Source of the DNA: Streptomyces sp. Z26
GTDB taxonomy: Bacteria; Actinomycetota; Actinomycetes; Streptomycetales; Streptomycetaceae
DNA: 64,000 nt
Assembly: GCF_003665095.1 (NCBI RefSeq)
Contig: NZ_RCHV01000002.1
Span: 1,311,501-1,375,500 of the forward strand
Direction: 5' to 3'
Position numbers and translations under genes: made by a program. The notes under the pieces are model-generated. The model had not been told where the DNA came from. It worked only from the letters and a program-made list of their open reading frames with translations, and did no database searches. Each line of letters opens with the position of its first letter. Within the stretch, counting starts at the first letter, position 1. Positions 52,358-60,861 of this stretch are shown piece after piece.

Positions 52358-52373
52358 TTTTCGCGGGCGTTAC
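52358..52373 (-). promoter_or_regulatory. GlnR-like half-box upstream of glnA2
   Basis: On the minus strand: GTAAC, six bases (GCCCGC), GAAAA. This fits gTnAc-n6-GaAAc except the last base. It is 80-95 bp before the glnA2 start. Only one pair is present, unlike the tandem box at glnA, so it may be weak or fortuitous. Confidence 0.4.
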
Positions 52374-52562
52374 GGCCCCGCGCCCCGCGCCTGGCGGGTG
52401 TGCCCCGGTACGGGTGCGGCGCGGAGGCGCCCCCGTACGGCGCGGGGTGGCCGTACGGGGGCGCGGGTTCCGGCCCGCTGCGGGGCCGGGGCGGCCGGAC
52501 GTCTCGGTCCGGGCGGGTCCGGCGTGGTCAGGGCCGGCCCGGCCGGGGAGGCGGGGCCGCCG

Positions 52563-52597
52563 GACCGGCCGCGTTCCGTCGGGGAACGCGGCCGGTC
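52563..52597 (-). terminator. perfect 15-bp hairpin after the DUF4232 gene
   Basis: GACCGGCCGCGTTCC, 5-nt loop, then its exact complement, starting 34 bp downstream of the DUF4232 stop. Confidence 0.8.
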
Positions 52598-52631
52598 AGG
52601 GCGTGGCCGGTGGATCAGCCGTGGGACGCGG

Positions 52632-53162
52632 TCAGTTGGGGAAGGGGACGGCGTCGGAGGCGTCGGCGTGCCAGTTGGTGGCGATGGGGTCGATCACGGT
52701 GGCGGTGCTCGGCAGTTCGAGAGTGACCGAGTGCGTCGTGTCGCCCAGCAGCGACAGGTGCAGGAAGTCGTACTGCAAGCCGCCGTCCTCGTTCACCGGC
52801 TTCGGGTTGATCCCCGCGTACGCCTCCGTGTCACCCGTCAGCCGCACGCTGTCCGACACCGCCTGCTGCGCCGGGGACACCTCGCTGTCCGCCGACGAAC
52901 CGAACGACGCCGACGGGTACACGCCCTCCAACCAGCACGTGACCCCCGGCTTCGCCTTCGCCGTGATCTGGTAGTAGCCACCCGCCTGCGACTTCTCACT
53001 CACCGAGAAGTCCAGGTCGTTCGTCCCGCACGTGGGCTCCACCCCACCCGAGGCACCACCCGACGCGGCGGTCGCCGTGACGGCCGCGCCACCGGCGAGC
53101 GCCAGCCCCGCGACGGCGGCCAGGACGAGACGGGCGGGACGGGAGGACATACGTGCACGCAT
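52632..53162 (-). CDS. secreted DUF4232 protein
   Basis: 176 residues from ATG 53162, with GGAG 6 bp upstream. A signal peptide (MRARMSSRPARLVLAAVAGL, then ALAGGAAVTATAASG) leads to a single beta-sandwich-like domain. It has a pair of cysteines, PTCGTNDLDFSV and GVTCWLEGVYP, about 40 residues apart, likely a disulfide, and ends LPSTATVIDPIATNWHADAS. DUF4232 proteins are secreted or lipid-anchored actinobacterial proteins of unknown function. There is no lipobox here, so it is probably released. Confidence 0.85.
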   Translation of the reverse strand: MRARMSSRPARLVLAAVAGLALAGGAAVTATAASGGASGGVEPTCGTNDLDFSVSEKSQAGGYYQITAKAKPGVTCWLEGVYPSASFGSSADSEVSPAQQAVSDSVRLTGDTEAYAGINPKPVNEDGGLQYDFLHLSLLGDTTHSVTLELPSTATVIDPIATNWHADASDAVPFPN

Positions 53163-53403
53163 CGGAATCTCCATGGGTTCGGATCGGTGCGTCCGGCGGA
53201 TCGACCGGACGACCGCAGCGTGTCCGGTGATCCGTCCCGGCCGCCACGGATGGCGGGCCATCCGGGACGCTGGAACGCCGGAACAGGCCCTGACCTGCGG
53301 GAACACCGACCGCCTGGAACGGCTTCCCGGGACGCCCGGCCATGTCGTACGGGGTCCCGCGACCCCGCCGTACGGGTTTCCGCGCCTGGTCGACGGGCGC
53401 GCC

Positions 53404-54048
53404 CTAGGCCAGCCCCAGCACCGGCAGGCACTCCGCGACGCCGCTGAGTTCGATGTCGTTCCGGCGGTGCCGCTCCCACGTGTCGCGGGTCAGCCGCCAG
53501 CGCTGGATGCGCGCGGGTTCGCCGCGGCGGGTGTCCCAGTCGGCGCCGTTCGGCTCGTAGCCGAGGGCGCGGGAGACGCCGTTGGAGGCCACGTTGTCGA
53601 CGAACGCGTCGCTGCCCGCCTCCTGGGCGCCGAGCCCGGCGAAGGCAAGTTCCAGCAGGGCCGCCCGCATCTCCTTGCCGAGGCCGCGGCCGCGCGCGCC
53701 GGGCGCCAGCCACGCGAAGCTGGACACCGTGCCGAAGCGCGCGAAGTCGGTGGCGACGAGGTCCTGCGTGCCGACGGGTTCGCCGTCGACGAGCACCGCG
53801 AAGTACAGCCGCCAGGCGTCCGGGCTCATCCGGGAGCGGCCCGCCCAGACGGCGCGCAGCCAGCGCCACTCGCGTTCGGGGTTGTCGGCGTAGAACGAGA
53901 TCGGGTCGTCGAACGGCCACGGCTCGGTGTCGGCGATCCCGGCCCGTACGAGCGGTACGAGTCGTTCCAGCAGGTCGTCGGTGGCTCCGGCCAGGGTGAG
54001 GCGGGGCGTGCGGACCGCGAGGTTCAGCGGGGGGTAGGTGTGGGGCAC
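53404..54048 (-). CDS. GNAT-family N-acetyltransferase (RimJ/RimL-like)
   Basis: 214 residues. The core has LRTPRLTL-type opening (VRTPRLTLAGATDDLLERLV), YFAVLVDGEPVGTQDLVATD, the acetyl-CoA loop WLAPGARGRGLGKEMRAALL and VDNVASNGVSRALGYEPNG, where Asn and the LGY turn are typical of RimJ/RimL acetyltransferases. It likely acetylates an amino group of a protein terminus or a small molecule. ATG 54048 precedes the domain by only ten residues. It is a single gene facing no obvious partner. Confidence 0.9.
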   Translation of the reverse strand: MPHTYPPLNLAVRTPRLTLAGATDDLLERLVPLVRAGIADTEPWPFDDPISFYADNPEREWRWLRAVWAGRSRMSPDAWRLYFAVLVDGEPVGTQDLVATDFARFGTVSSFAWLAPGARGRGLGKEMRAALLELAFAGLGAQEAGSDAFVDNVASNGVSRALGYEPNGADWDTRRGEPARIQRWRLTRDTWERHRRNDIELSGVAECLPVLGLA

Positions 54049-54131
54049 GTACCGACGCTAGCCAGGGGGCCGGGGCGCCGCACCCGGGTTTCCCGGCGCC
54101 CCGCCACGGCCCGCCACGGCCTCCCGCGGGC

Positions 54132-55163
54132 TCACGCGTCGAGCCGCTTCGCCTTCCCGAGCGCGGCGGCCAGGCCCTCGACCACGGGCGCCCAACCGAG
54201 GTGGCTGCACCGCTCCTCCATGGCCCAGGGCAGGGTCTGCCCGGCCTTCACGGCGGGGAGCCCGGCCCAGACGGGGTGCTCGGCGAGGTCCTTCTCGCTC
54301 GGGGCGGCGGTGCGGTTGTCGAGCAGCAGCAGGTCGGCGTGGTACTTGTCGGCGTTCTCCCAGCTGAGGAACTCCCAGAAGCCCCACTTGTCGCTCTTCT
54401 TCCCCTCCACGAACTCGACGCCGAGGTCCTTGAAGTAGTGCAGGTCGACGTACGAGTCGGGCACGGCCACGTACATCTGCTCCGCGTCCCCCGTCATGGC
54501 CAGCACCTTCAGGCCGCGCTTCGCCTTCGCGGCGTCGCGCAGCGTCCGCTCCGCGCGGCGGAAGCGCTCCTTGGCCGCGGTGACCTTCGCGGCCTGGAGG
54601 TCGGCGCCGAGGGAGGCGGCCAACTCCTCGTACTTCTTGAGGGGTTCGAGCAGGGACGCGTGCGCGAACGAGATGCCCGCCGTGGGCGCGAGCCGGGCGA
54701 TCTTCTTGCTGGACTCGGCCGGTACGAACCACAGGTCGGGCGGCGGGAACATGTTGCTGACGAGCAGGTCGGGGCGCAGCTCCGCGTACTTCTCGATGTT
54801 GAAGTCGCCGAAGGCCGTGCCCAGGCTGGTGAGGCCGTCCGGGCTGAGGGCGCCGAGCTGCGGATTGGGCTTGCCGTCGACGGGCTCGCTGGGGCCGAAG
54901 ATCCCGGCGCACTCCACGCCGTAGTCGTGGAGTGCGGCGGCGGTGCTGACGTACGCGACGATGCGTTCCGGCCGCTTGTCGGCCTTCAGCTTCTTCCCGC
55001 GGTCGTCGGTGAAGGTCCAGGGGCCGGAGGCGCCGGAACCGTCGCCGCCCGAGCCGCCGTCGTCGTCGCCGCATGCCGTGAGGAGGGCGCCGAGGCCCAG
55101 CGCGCCGCCCGTGGCGAGCAGTCCGCGGCGGGAAAGAGGGGTGCCGGGAAGGGAGTTGGACAC
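54132..55163 (-). CDS. iron-siderophore ABC transporter substrate-binding lipoprotein (Tat-exported)
   Basis: 343 residues. The N-terminus has a twin-arginine motif, LSRRGLLATGG, and a lipobox, LLTAC (Cys31), so the protein is folded before export and then lipid-anchored. A Gly/Ser/Asp linker precedes a helical-backbone cluster A-II binding protein: PERIVAYVSTAAALHDYGVE, LGTAFGDFNIEKYAELRPDL and WEFLSWENADKYHADLLLLD. It should capture a ferric siderophore. No permease or ATPase gene is adjacent. A 19-bp iron box lies 39 bp upstream of the start, so DmdR/DtxR-type repression by iron is expected. Confidence 0.93.
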   Translation of the reverse strand: MSNSLPGTPLSRRGLLATGGALGLGALLTACGDDDGGSGGDGSGASGPWTFTDDRGKKLKADKRPERIVAYVSTAAALHDYGVECAGIFGPSEPVDGKPNPQLGALSPDGLTSLGTAFGDFNIEKYAELRPDLLVSNMFPPPDLWFVPAESSKKIARLAPTAGISFAHASLLEPLKKYEELAASLGADLQAAKVTAAKERFRRAERTLRDAAKAKRGLKVLAMTGDAEQMYVAVPDSYVDLHYFKDLGVEFVEGKKSDKWGFWEFLSWENADKYHADLLLLDNRTAAPSEKDLAEHPVWAGLPAVKAGQTLPWAMEERCSHLGWAPVVEGLAAALGKAKRLDA

Positions 55164-55201
55164 CGGGGGCTCACTCTCGGAACGGGTGGGGGCGGGTGGG
55201 T

Positions 55202-55220
55202 TTAGGCAAGGCTAACCTCA
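55202..55220 (-). promoter_or_regulatory. DmdR1/DtxR-type iron box
   Basis: TTAGGCAAGGCTAACCTCA against the Streptomyces consensus TTAGGTTAGGCTCACCTAA: 15 of 19 positions agree and the AGGCT-ACCT core is intact. It lies between the siderophore-binding protein gene and a divergent methyltransferase. Confidence 0.85.
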
Positions 55221-55365
55221 TCCGTTCACTGGCCGAAAGTCACCCCCGGTGTCGGAGGTGCGTGCGGCGAAGCGAACATGCCGGAACGGCATGAAACTTT
55301 GCCGCCGGCCCGGACCGCGCCGCATCGTGCGAGGGACCAGCCCGCCCCGAGCGAAAGAGGCACCG

Positions 55366-56001
55366 ATGCACGAGACCACCGACTCCGCGACCTTCTGGGA
55401 GACCCACTACAGCGGGCTCGACGCCAGTTGGGGCACGCGGCCCAACGAGGTGCTGGCCGCCCTCGTCACCGACCTCGCCCCCGACCCGGGCACCGCGCTG
55501 GACCTGGGCTGCGGGCACGGCGGTGACGCGCTCTGGCTCGCCGGACGCGGCTGGGACGTCACCGCGACCGACGTGTCGGCCACCGCGCTGGGCCGGGTCG
55601 CCGCGGGCGCGGCGGACGCCGGGCTGGCCGACCGCGTGCGCACCGACCGGCACGACCTCGCCGCGACCTTCCCGGAGGGCTCGTACGACCTCGTCAGCGC
55701 CTGCTACTTCCACACCCCCGTCGACCTCCCCCGCGCGCGGGTGCTGCGCCGCGCCGCGCGCGCGGTGGCGCCGGGCGGGCTGCTGGTCGTGGTGGACCAC
55801 GCCTCCGTGGCGCCCTGGTCCTGGCGGACGGACGAGGAGGTGCGCTTCCCGGCGCCCGAGGAGGCGTTGGCCTCGCTGGCGCTCGACGACGGCTGGCGGA
55901 CCGAGCGGTGCCACGCGCCCCGGCGCGTCGCGACCGGGCCCGGCGGGCAGCGGGCGGAGGTGACGGAGAACGTCGTGGTGGTACGGCGCGCGGCCCGCTG
56001 A
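55366..56001 (+). CDS. class I SAM-dependent methyltransferase
   Basis: 211 residues from ATG 55366, with AAAGAGG upstream. The SAM-binding motif I is ALDLGCGHGGDALWLAGRGW, the acidic residue after strand 2 is in DVTATDVSATAL, and motif II is GSYDLVSACYF. The substrate-side C-terminus has VAPGGLLVVVDHASVAPWSW and TENVVVVRRAAR. The type is small-molecule methyltransferases of the Methyltransf_25/TehB-like kind; substrate unknown. It is divergent from the siderophore-binding gene, so the iron box could also touch its promoter (140 bp upstream). Confidence 0.9.
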   Translation: MHETTDSATFWETHYSGLDASWGTRPNEVLAALVTDLAPDPGTALDLGCGHGGDALWLAGRGWDVTATDVSATALGRVAAGAADAGLADRVRTDRHDLAATFPEGSYDLVSACYFHTPVDLPRARVLRRAARAVAPGGLLVVVDHASVAPWSWRTDEEVRFPAPEEALASLALDDGWRTERCHAPRRVATGPGGQRAEVTENVVVVRRAAR

Positions 56002-56080
56002 AGCGCGCACCGCCGCCCGGTCGCGGACAGGACGCCGTACGCGGGGCAGGACGCCGTACGCGCCGCGTGGCGCACCAACG

Positions 56081-56120
56081 CCGACCGCGGCCCTGCGCTT
56101 GCGCGCGGGACCGCGGTCGG
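56081..56120. terminator. bidirectional hairpin terminator
   Basis: CCGACCGCGGCCC pairs with GGGACCGCGGTCGG (one bulged base) around a GC-rich loop, followed by TTGTGGGG. Between the convergent methyltransferase and subtilase genes. Confidence 0.78.
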
Positions 56121-56186
56121 TTGTGGGGGGTGTGTTGCGATGGATCGTCAGGCGACGGTCCGAACCTTCGTCAACCCGTCAGGGTG

Positions 56187-57389
56187 TCACTCGACGATGT
56201 TGAGCAGCAGGTTCGGGGAGCCCTCGCCGGGGTTGCCGACGACGTCGGCCGAGGCACCGTCGGTCAGCGCCTTGGAGACGTCCTCGGGGGTGGCGTCGGT
56301 GTGACCGGCCAGGTAGACGGCCGCGGCGCCCACCACGTGCGGGGTGGCCATCGACGTGCCCGAGAGGGTCTCGGTCGCGTCGTCGCCGGTGTTGTAGCCC
56401 GCGGTGATGTCCACGCCCGGGGCGTAGATGTCCAGCACCTCACCGAAGTTGGAGAAGTCGGCCTGCGCGTCGGTGTCGTCCGTGGCACCGACCGTGATGG
56501 CCTCCTTCACCCGCGCCGGGGAGGAGCTGCCGGCGTCCGAGCCCTCGTTGCCCGCGGCGACACCGTAGGTGACACCGGAGGCGATCGAGTTCTTGACGGC
56601 CTCGTCCAGGGCCTCGTCCGCGCCGCCGCCGAGCGACATGTTGGCGACCGACGGGCCCTCGTGGTTCTCGGTGACCCAGTCGATGCCCGCGACGACGCCC
56701 TCGGTGGTGCCGGAGCCCTGGTCGTCGAGGACGCGGACGCCGACGACGCTGGCCTTCTTGGCCACGCCGTACTTCTCACCCGCGACGGTGGTCGCCACGT
56801 GCGTGCCGTGGCCGTTGCCGTCCTGGGCCTCTTCGTCGTTGTCGACGGCGTCGAAGCCGTCCTCGGCGCGACCGCCGAGGTCCGAGTGCGTCTTGAGCAC
56901 GCCGGTGTCGATGATGTACGCCGTGACGCCCTCACCGGCGGCGTCCGGGTACGTGTACTTCTCGTCGAGCGGCAGCTCGGGCTGGTCGATGCGGTCCAGG
57001 CCCCAGTTCTCGGGGCTGGGCTGCTCGCCGGAGATCTTGTGCTGCTGGTTGGCGTACACCTTGTCGACCGCCGGGTCGGCGGCCAGTTCCTTCGCGTCCT
57101 GCGCGGACATCGACGCGGAGTAGCCGTTCAGCGCGTGGCTGAACGTGCGCTTCACCTTGCCGCCGTGGTCCGCGACGACCGACTTGCCGTCCGCTGAGGA
57201 CGCCTTGAAGGCCGACTTCTTGAGCGTGACGATGTAGCTGCCCTTGATCGCCGTCTCGGACTTCGCACCGACGACCGTGCCCTCCGCGGGAGCGGCGTTG
57301 GCGCTGGGCAGGGCCACCACCGTGCCGATGGCCGCGGCGGCGACCGCGGCGGAGATCCCGACGGCGAACTTCTTGCGCTTTGCTGCCAT
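56187..57389 (-). CDS. secreted subtilisin-like serine protease (S8, I9 propeptide)
   Basis: 400 residues. Signal peptide MAAKRKKFAVGISAAVAAAA, cut near NAAPA. The I9 propeptide spans about 49-118 (YIVTLKKSAFKASSADGKSV, FSHALNGYSASMS). The catalytic domain begins near NWGLDRIDQP. The triad is Asp161 (IIDTGV), His194 (GNGHGTHVA) and Ser346 (SGTSMATPHVV), with the oxyanion Asn281 in VAAGNEGS. The mature enzyme is a proteinase-K-like S8A protease. ATG 57389 has AAAGGA upstream. Its AT-richer 5' region suggests a regulated promoter, but no known operator was found. Confidence 0.95.
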   Translation of the reverse strand: MAAKRKKFAVGISAAVAAAAIGTVVALPSANAAPAEGTVVGAKSETAIKGSYIVTLKKSAFKASSADGKSVVADHGGKVKRTFSHALNGYSASMSAQDAKELAADPAVDKVYANQQHKISGEQPSPENWGLDRIDQPELPLDEKYTYPDAAGEGVTAYIIDTGVLKTHSDLGGRAEDGFDAVDNDEEAQDGNGHGTHVATTVAGEKYGVAKKASVVGVRVLDDQGSGTTEGVVAGIDWVTENHEGPSVANMSLGGGADEALDEAVKNSIASGVTYGVAAGNEGSDAGSSSPARVKEAITVGATDDTDAQADFSNFGEVLDIYAPGVDITAGYNTGDDATETLSGTSMATPHVVGAAAVYLAGHTDATPEDVSKALTDGASADVVGNPGEGSPNLLLNIVE

Positions 57390-57718
57390 AACCGAGGGTC
57401 CTTTTCCTGTGGGGGTAGGCGCCGTGTGAGGACGCTTGCGGAGCAGCCAAGCGCATTCACTGGCGAGTAACAAGGGCTGTGGAGAAACGGGCAATTGGCG
57501 CTTCGGTCAGCAATACGGGTCGAGTCGCCGCCTCGTTTTACGATCCCCTTACTCGATCCTTCCCCGCACGTTTGAGATCCGGAACGCCCACGGGGCCCGG
57601 CCCCGGCCTCCCCCACCGGACCGCGCCCCCGCGTCGGGCCGCCACCGACCGCCCCTGACCGGCCCGTTCACCCGGATCGGGGCGCGGGTCCCGGCGAGGG
57701 CACGGCCCCCGGCCCCGC
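57390..57718. other. gene-free stretch upstream of the subtilase gene
   Basis: 329 bp between two minus-strand genes. The part at 57455-57570 is AT-richer than its surroundings and likely contains the protease promoter. I could not settle on one -35/-10 pair. 57580-57718 is GC-rich with no signal. Confidence 0.5.
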
Positions 57719-58756
57719 TCAGCCCTCCGGCGTACGGTCCTCGCCCGGCGCCACGAACCCCTGCCCCGCGGCCCGCAGTCCGAGCTGGAAGCGGGTCGTC
57801 GCCCCGAACCGTTTCATCAGGTTCCGCATCCGGCGCTGGAACGTGCGGTGGCTGATGCCCAGTTGCCGCGCCATGACCTGGTCGGTGAGGCCCGTGCTGA
57901 GCAGCGCCAGGAGCCTTCCGTCCTCGTCCGGTTCGGGTCCGCCCGGCGTCGCGCCGGAGCGCTCCGCGAGGTGGTCGCTGAGCGGCAGCGCGCCCGCCCA
58001 CAGCACCTCGAAGAACTCGCACAGCGCCTCCAGCAGCCCCGAGGGGTGCACGACGACGCTGCTGGCCACCTCGTACGGCGCCGCGCGCAGCGGGACCAGG
58101 CCGAGGCGGTCGTCGGCGATCATCATCTTCGTGGGCGTGTGGGCCATCACCCGGGCCTCCTCGCCCAGTTCGGCGCAGGCCTCGATGTCCATGTCCAGGC
58201 GGTGGAAGGTGGCCAGGCCGTCCATGTCGTAGATCACGCGGTAGCCGACGCCGCGCCGCATGGTCTGCTCCTGGAGCGGCATCATCCCGGTCCTCGGATC
58301 CCGCCGGTCCGGACCGCTGTTGACGTACGGCGGCCGGTCGATGCCGCGGATCTGCTGGCGCGCGCTGCGCTGCAACTGGTCGACCTGCTGGATCACGGCC
58401 GCCCGGCCGGTGACGATCTCCACGACGTCGGTCGGGTCGCGGGTGTCGCTGTTCGCCCGGAAGCGGGCGGCGAGCTGCTGCACATGGCGCCGCGCGCGCT
58501 GCAACTCCTCCTCGCGGGCGGCCAGGAGCGTGTCGAACGCCACGTCCGGCGAGACCGGCAGGTAGCGGTCCGGTTCGCCGCGGGAGCCGCTCACGCGCTC
58601 GACGAGGTTCAACTCCTGAAGCGCCGTCAGCGTCGCCCGTATCCGGGTGGCCGGGACGCCCAGCGCGGCCCGCAGGTCGGGCACGGTGAACGCCCCGTCG
58701 ACGAGCGCCTCGTAGGTCTGCTGCTGTACGGGGTCCAGATCCAGCGCCTCCAGCAT
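57719..58756 (-). CDS. TrmB/LuxR-like helix-turn-helix regulator
   Basis: 345 residues from ATG 58756. The N-terminal TrmB-like winged helix (LDPVQQQTYEALVDGAFTVP, LRAALGVPATRIRATLTALQ-ELNLVERV) is followed by a phospholipase-D-like sensor region (about 115-260). A C-terminal LuxR-type helix-turn-helix (about 297-330) has LLSTGLTDQVMARQLGISHR and TFQRRMRNLMKRFGATTRFQ. This two-HTH layout is frequent in Streptomyces and controls secondary metabolism or development in known cases. No ribosome site is clear; upstream in-frame starts exist. It is divergent from nadE across 225 bp. Confidence 0.88.
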   Translation of the reverse strand: MLEALDLDPVQQQTYEALVDGAFTVPDLRAALGVPATRIRATLTALQELNLVERVSGSRGEPDRYLPVSPDVAFDTLLAAREEELQRARRHVQQLAARFRANSDTRDPTDVVEIVTGRAAVIQQVDQLQRSARQQIRGIDRPPYVNSGPDRRDPRTGMMPLQEQTMRRGVGYRVIYDMDGLATFHRLDMDIEACAELGEEARVMAHTPTKMMIADDRLGLVPLRAAPYEVASSVVVHPSGLLEALCEFFEVLWAGALPLSDHLAERSGATPGGPEPDEDGRLLALLSTGLTDQVMARQLGISHRTFQRRMRNLMKRFGATTRFQLGLRAAGQGFVAPGEDRTPEG

Positions 58757-58981
58757 GGACGCATCATGTTCGGCATGGCGAGTTCGCGTCAATGTCGTAA
58801 CCCCGCCAACCCGCGCGGAGGTCGACGCGCGTGGACCCGTACAGGGCTCGTACGCGGCGCGCGCACCGGGCGCGTACGGGACGGCTCGGCCGCCGCGCGT
58901 ACGCGGGGTCCCGGTGGCGGCGGGAGGGAGGGCGCGGGCCGCCCACCCCATCGCGTCAGTAAGACGATTACAGTGGAGGGC

Positions 58982-60745
58982 GTGCCTCAACTACGTCTCG
59001 CCCTGAATCAGATCGACTCGACCGTCGGGGATCTCGACGGCAACTCCGCGGCCGTCGTCCACTGGACGCGGCACGCCGTCCGGCAGGGGGCGCACCTGGT
59101 CGCGTTCCCCGAGATGATGCTCACCGGCTACCCCGTCGAGGACCTGGCGCTGCGCGCCTCGTTCGTCGAGGCGAGCCGCGCCGCGCTGCGCGCGCTGGCC
59201 CGGCGGCTGGCCGACGAGGGCTTCGGGGACACCCCCGTCGTCGTCGGCTACCTGGACCGCGCCGAGCAGCCGCAGCCCCGTTACGGCCAGCCCGCGGGCG
59301 CCCCGCGGAACGCCGCCGCGGTGCTGCACGGCGGTGAGGTGGTGCTGACGTTCGCCAAGCACCACCTGCCCAACTACGGCGTGTTCGACGAGTTCCGCTA
59401 CTTCGTGCCGGGCGAGACGCTGCCGGTGGTCCGGGTGCGCGGCGTGGACGTGGCGCTGGCCATCTGCGAGGACCTGTGGCAGGACGGCGGCCGGGTGCCC
59501 GCGGCCCGTACGGCCGGTGCCGGGCTGCTCGTGTCGGTGAACGCGTCGCCGTACGAGCGGGACAAGGACGACACCCGGCTGGAGCTGGTCCGCAAGCGGG
59601 CGCAGGAGGCGGGCTGCACCACGGCGTACCTGGCGATGATCGGCGGGCAGGACGAGCTGGTCTTCGACGGCGACTCGATCGTGGTGGACCGGGAGGGGCG
59701 GGTGATCGCGCGGGCGCCGCAGTTCGAGGAGGGCTGCGTGGTGCTCGACCTGGAGCTGCCCGCGGCGGGCCCGGTGCCGTCCGGCACGGTCGACGACGGG
59801 CTGCGGATCGACCACGTGACGCTGTCGGCGGAGCCGCTGCCCGCGTACGAGCCGGAGGTGACGGGCAGCGAGGCGCCGCGTCTGGAGGACGCCGAGGAGG
59901 TCTACACGGCGCTGGTCGTGGGCCTGCGCGCGTACGCCGCGAAGAACGGCTTCCGCTCGGTGCTCGTCGGTCTCTCCGGCGGCATCGACTCGGCGTTGAC
60001 GGCGTCGATCGCGTGCGACGCGGTCGGCGCGGACAACGTGTACGGCGTCGCGATGCCGTCCCGCTACTCCTCCGACCACTCCGTCGAGGACGCGGAGGAG
60101 CTGGCCCGCCGTACGGGGCTGCGGCTGCGCACCGTGCCGATCGCCCCGATGTTCGACGCGTACATGGAGTCGCTGGGCCTCACCGGTCTCGCCGAGGAGA
60201 ACCTCCAGTCGCGGCTGCGCGGCACGACGCTGATGGCGCTGTCCAACCAGGAGGGCCACATCGTGCTCGCCCCGGGCAACAAGTCCGAGCTGGCGTGCGG
60301 CTATTCGACGCTCTACGGCGACTCGGTCGGCGCGTACGGGCCGATCAAGGACGTCTACAAGACGACCGTCTTCCGCCTCGCGGAGTGGCGCAACCGCGCC
60401 GCCGCCGAGCGCGGTCACACCCCGCCGATCCCGGAGCGTTCCATCACGAAGCCGCCCAGCGCGGAGCTGCGCCCGGACCAGCTCGACACGGACTCGCTGC
60501 CGGACTACGAGGTGCTGGACCGCGTACTGGAGCTGTACGTGGACCAGGACCGGGGCCGGGACGAGATCATCGCGCGCGGCTTCGACGCCGAACTGGTCAC
60601 GCGTGTGCTGCGGTTGACGGACGGCGCGGAGTACAAGCGGCGGCAGTACCCGCCGGGCACGAAGATCTCCGCGAAGGGCTTCGGCAAGGACCGGCGGCTG
60701 CCGATCACCAACCGCTGGCGCGAGACCGGCGAGACCGGCGACTGA
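58982..60745 (+). CDS. nadE: glutamine-dependent NAD+ synthetase NadE
   Basis: 587 residues from GTG 58982, with GGAGGG just upstream. The N-terminal nitrilase-type glutaminase has the triad Glu44 (FPEMMLTGYP), Lys126 (FAKHHLPNYG) and Cys162 (LAICEDLW). The C-terminal synthetase has the ATP-pyrophosphatase loop LVGLSGGIDSALTASIACDA (about 330), MPSRYSSDHS, LAPGNKSELACGYSTLYGD and the end block YPPGTKISAKGFGKDRRLPI. Ammonia made from glutamine at the Cys is tunnelled to convert nicotinate adenine dinucleotide to NAD+. It links directly to the glutamine supply genes in this window. Confidence 0.97.
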   Translation: MPQLRLALNQIDSTVGDLDGNSAAVVHWTRHAVRQGAHLVAFPEMMLTGYPVEDLALRASFVEASRAALRALARRLADEGFGDTPVVVGYLDRAEQPQPRYGQPAGAPRNAAAVLHGGEVVLTFAKHHLPNYGVFDEFRYFVPGETLPVVRVRGVDVALAICEDLWQDGGRVPAARTAGAGLLVSVNASPYERDKDDTRLELVRKRAQEAGCTTAYLAMIGGQDELVFDGDSIVVDREGRVIARAPQFEEGCVVLDLELPAAGPVPSGTVDDGLRIDHVTLSAEPLPAYEPEVTGSEAPRLEDAEEVYTALVVGLRAYAAKNGFRSVLVGLSGGIDSALTASIACDAVGADNVYGVAMPSRYSSDHSVEDAEELARRTGLRLRTVPIAPMFDAYMESLGLTGLAEENLQSRLRGTTLMALSNQEGHIVLAPGNKSELACGYSTLYGDSVGAYGPIKDVYKTTVFRLAEWRNRAAAERGHTPPIPERSITKPPSAELRPDQLDTDSLPDYEVLDRVLELYVDQDRGRDEIIARGFDAELVTRVLRLTDGAEYKRRQYPPGTKISAKGFGKDRRLPITNRWRETGETGD

Positions 60746-60783
60746 CGCGCGCCGTACGCGGGGACGCGAGCACGAGGACGTAC

Positions 60784-60825
60784 GCGCGGGGACCGGCTCC
60801 CGGGGAGAGGAGCCGGTCCCCGCGC
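60784..60825. terminator. perfect 17-bp hairpin, bidirectional terminator
   Basis: GCGCGGGGACCGGCTCC, 8-nt loop, then its exact complement, 38 bp after the nadE stop. It serves nadE and the convergent MFS gene. Confidence 0.85.
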
Positions 60826-60861
60826 GCGTGGCGGGCGGTCGTACGGGGGCACGTACGGGCC

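Larger units (their letters stand above)
52279..52631. other. gene-free stretch upstream of glnA2
   Basis: 353 bp between glnA2 and the DUF4232 gene, both on the minus strand. It holds a GlnR-like half-site at 52358-52373 and a perfect hairpin at 52563-52597. The rest (52380-52560) is GC-rich, with CGTACGG words and no coding signal. Confidence 0.6.
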
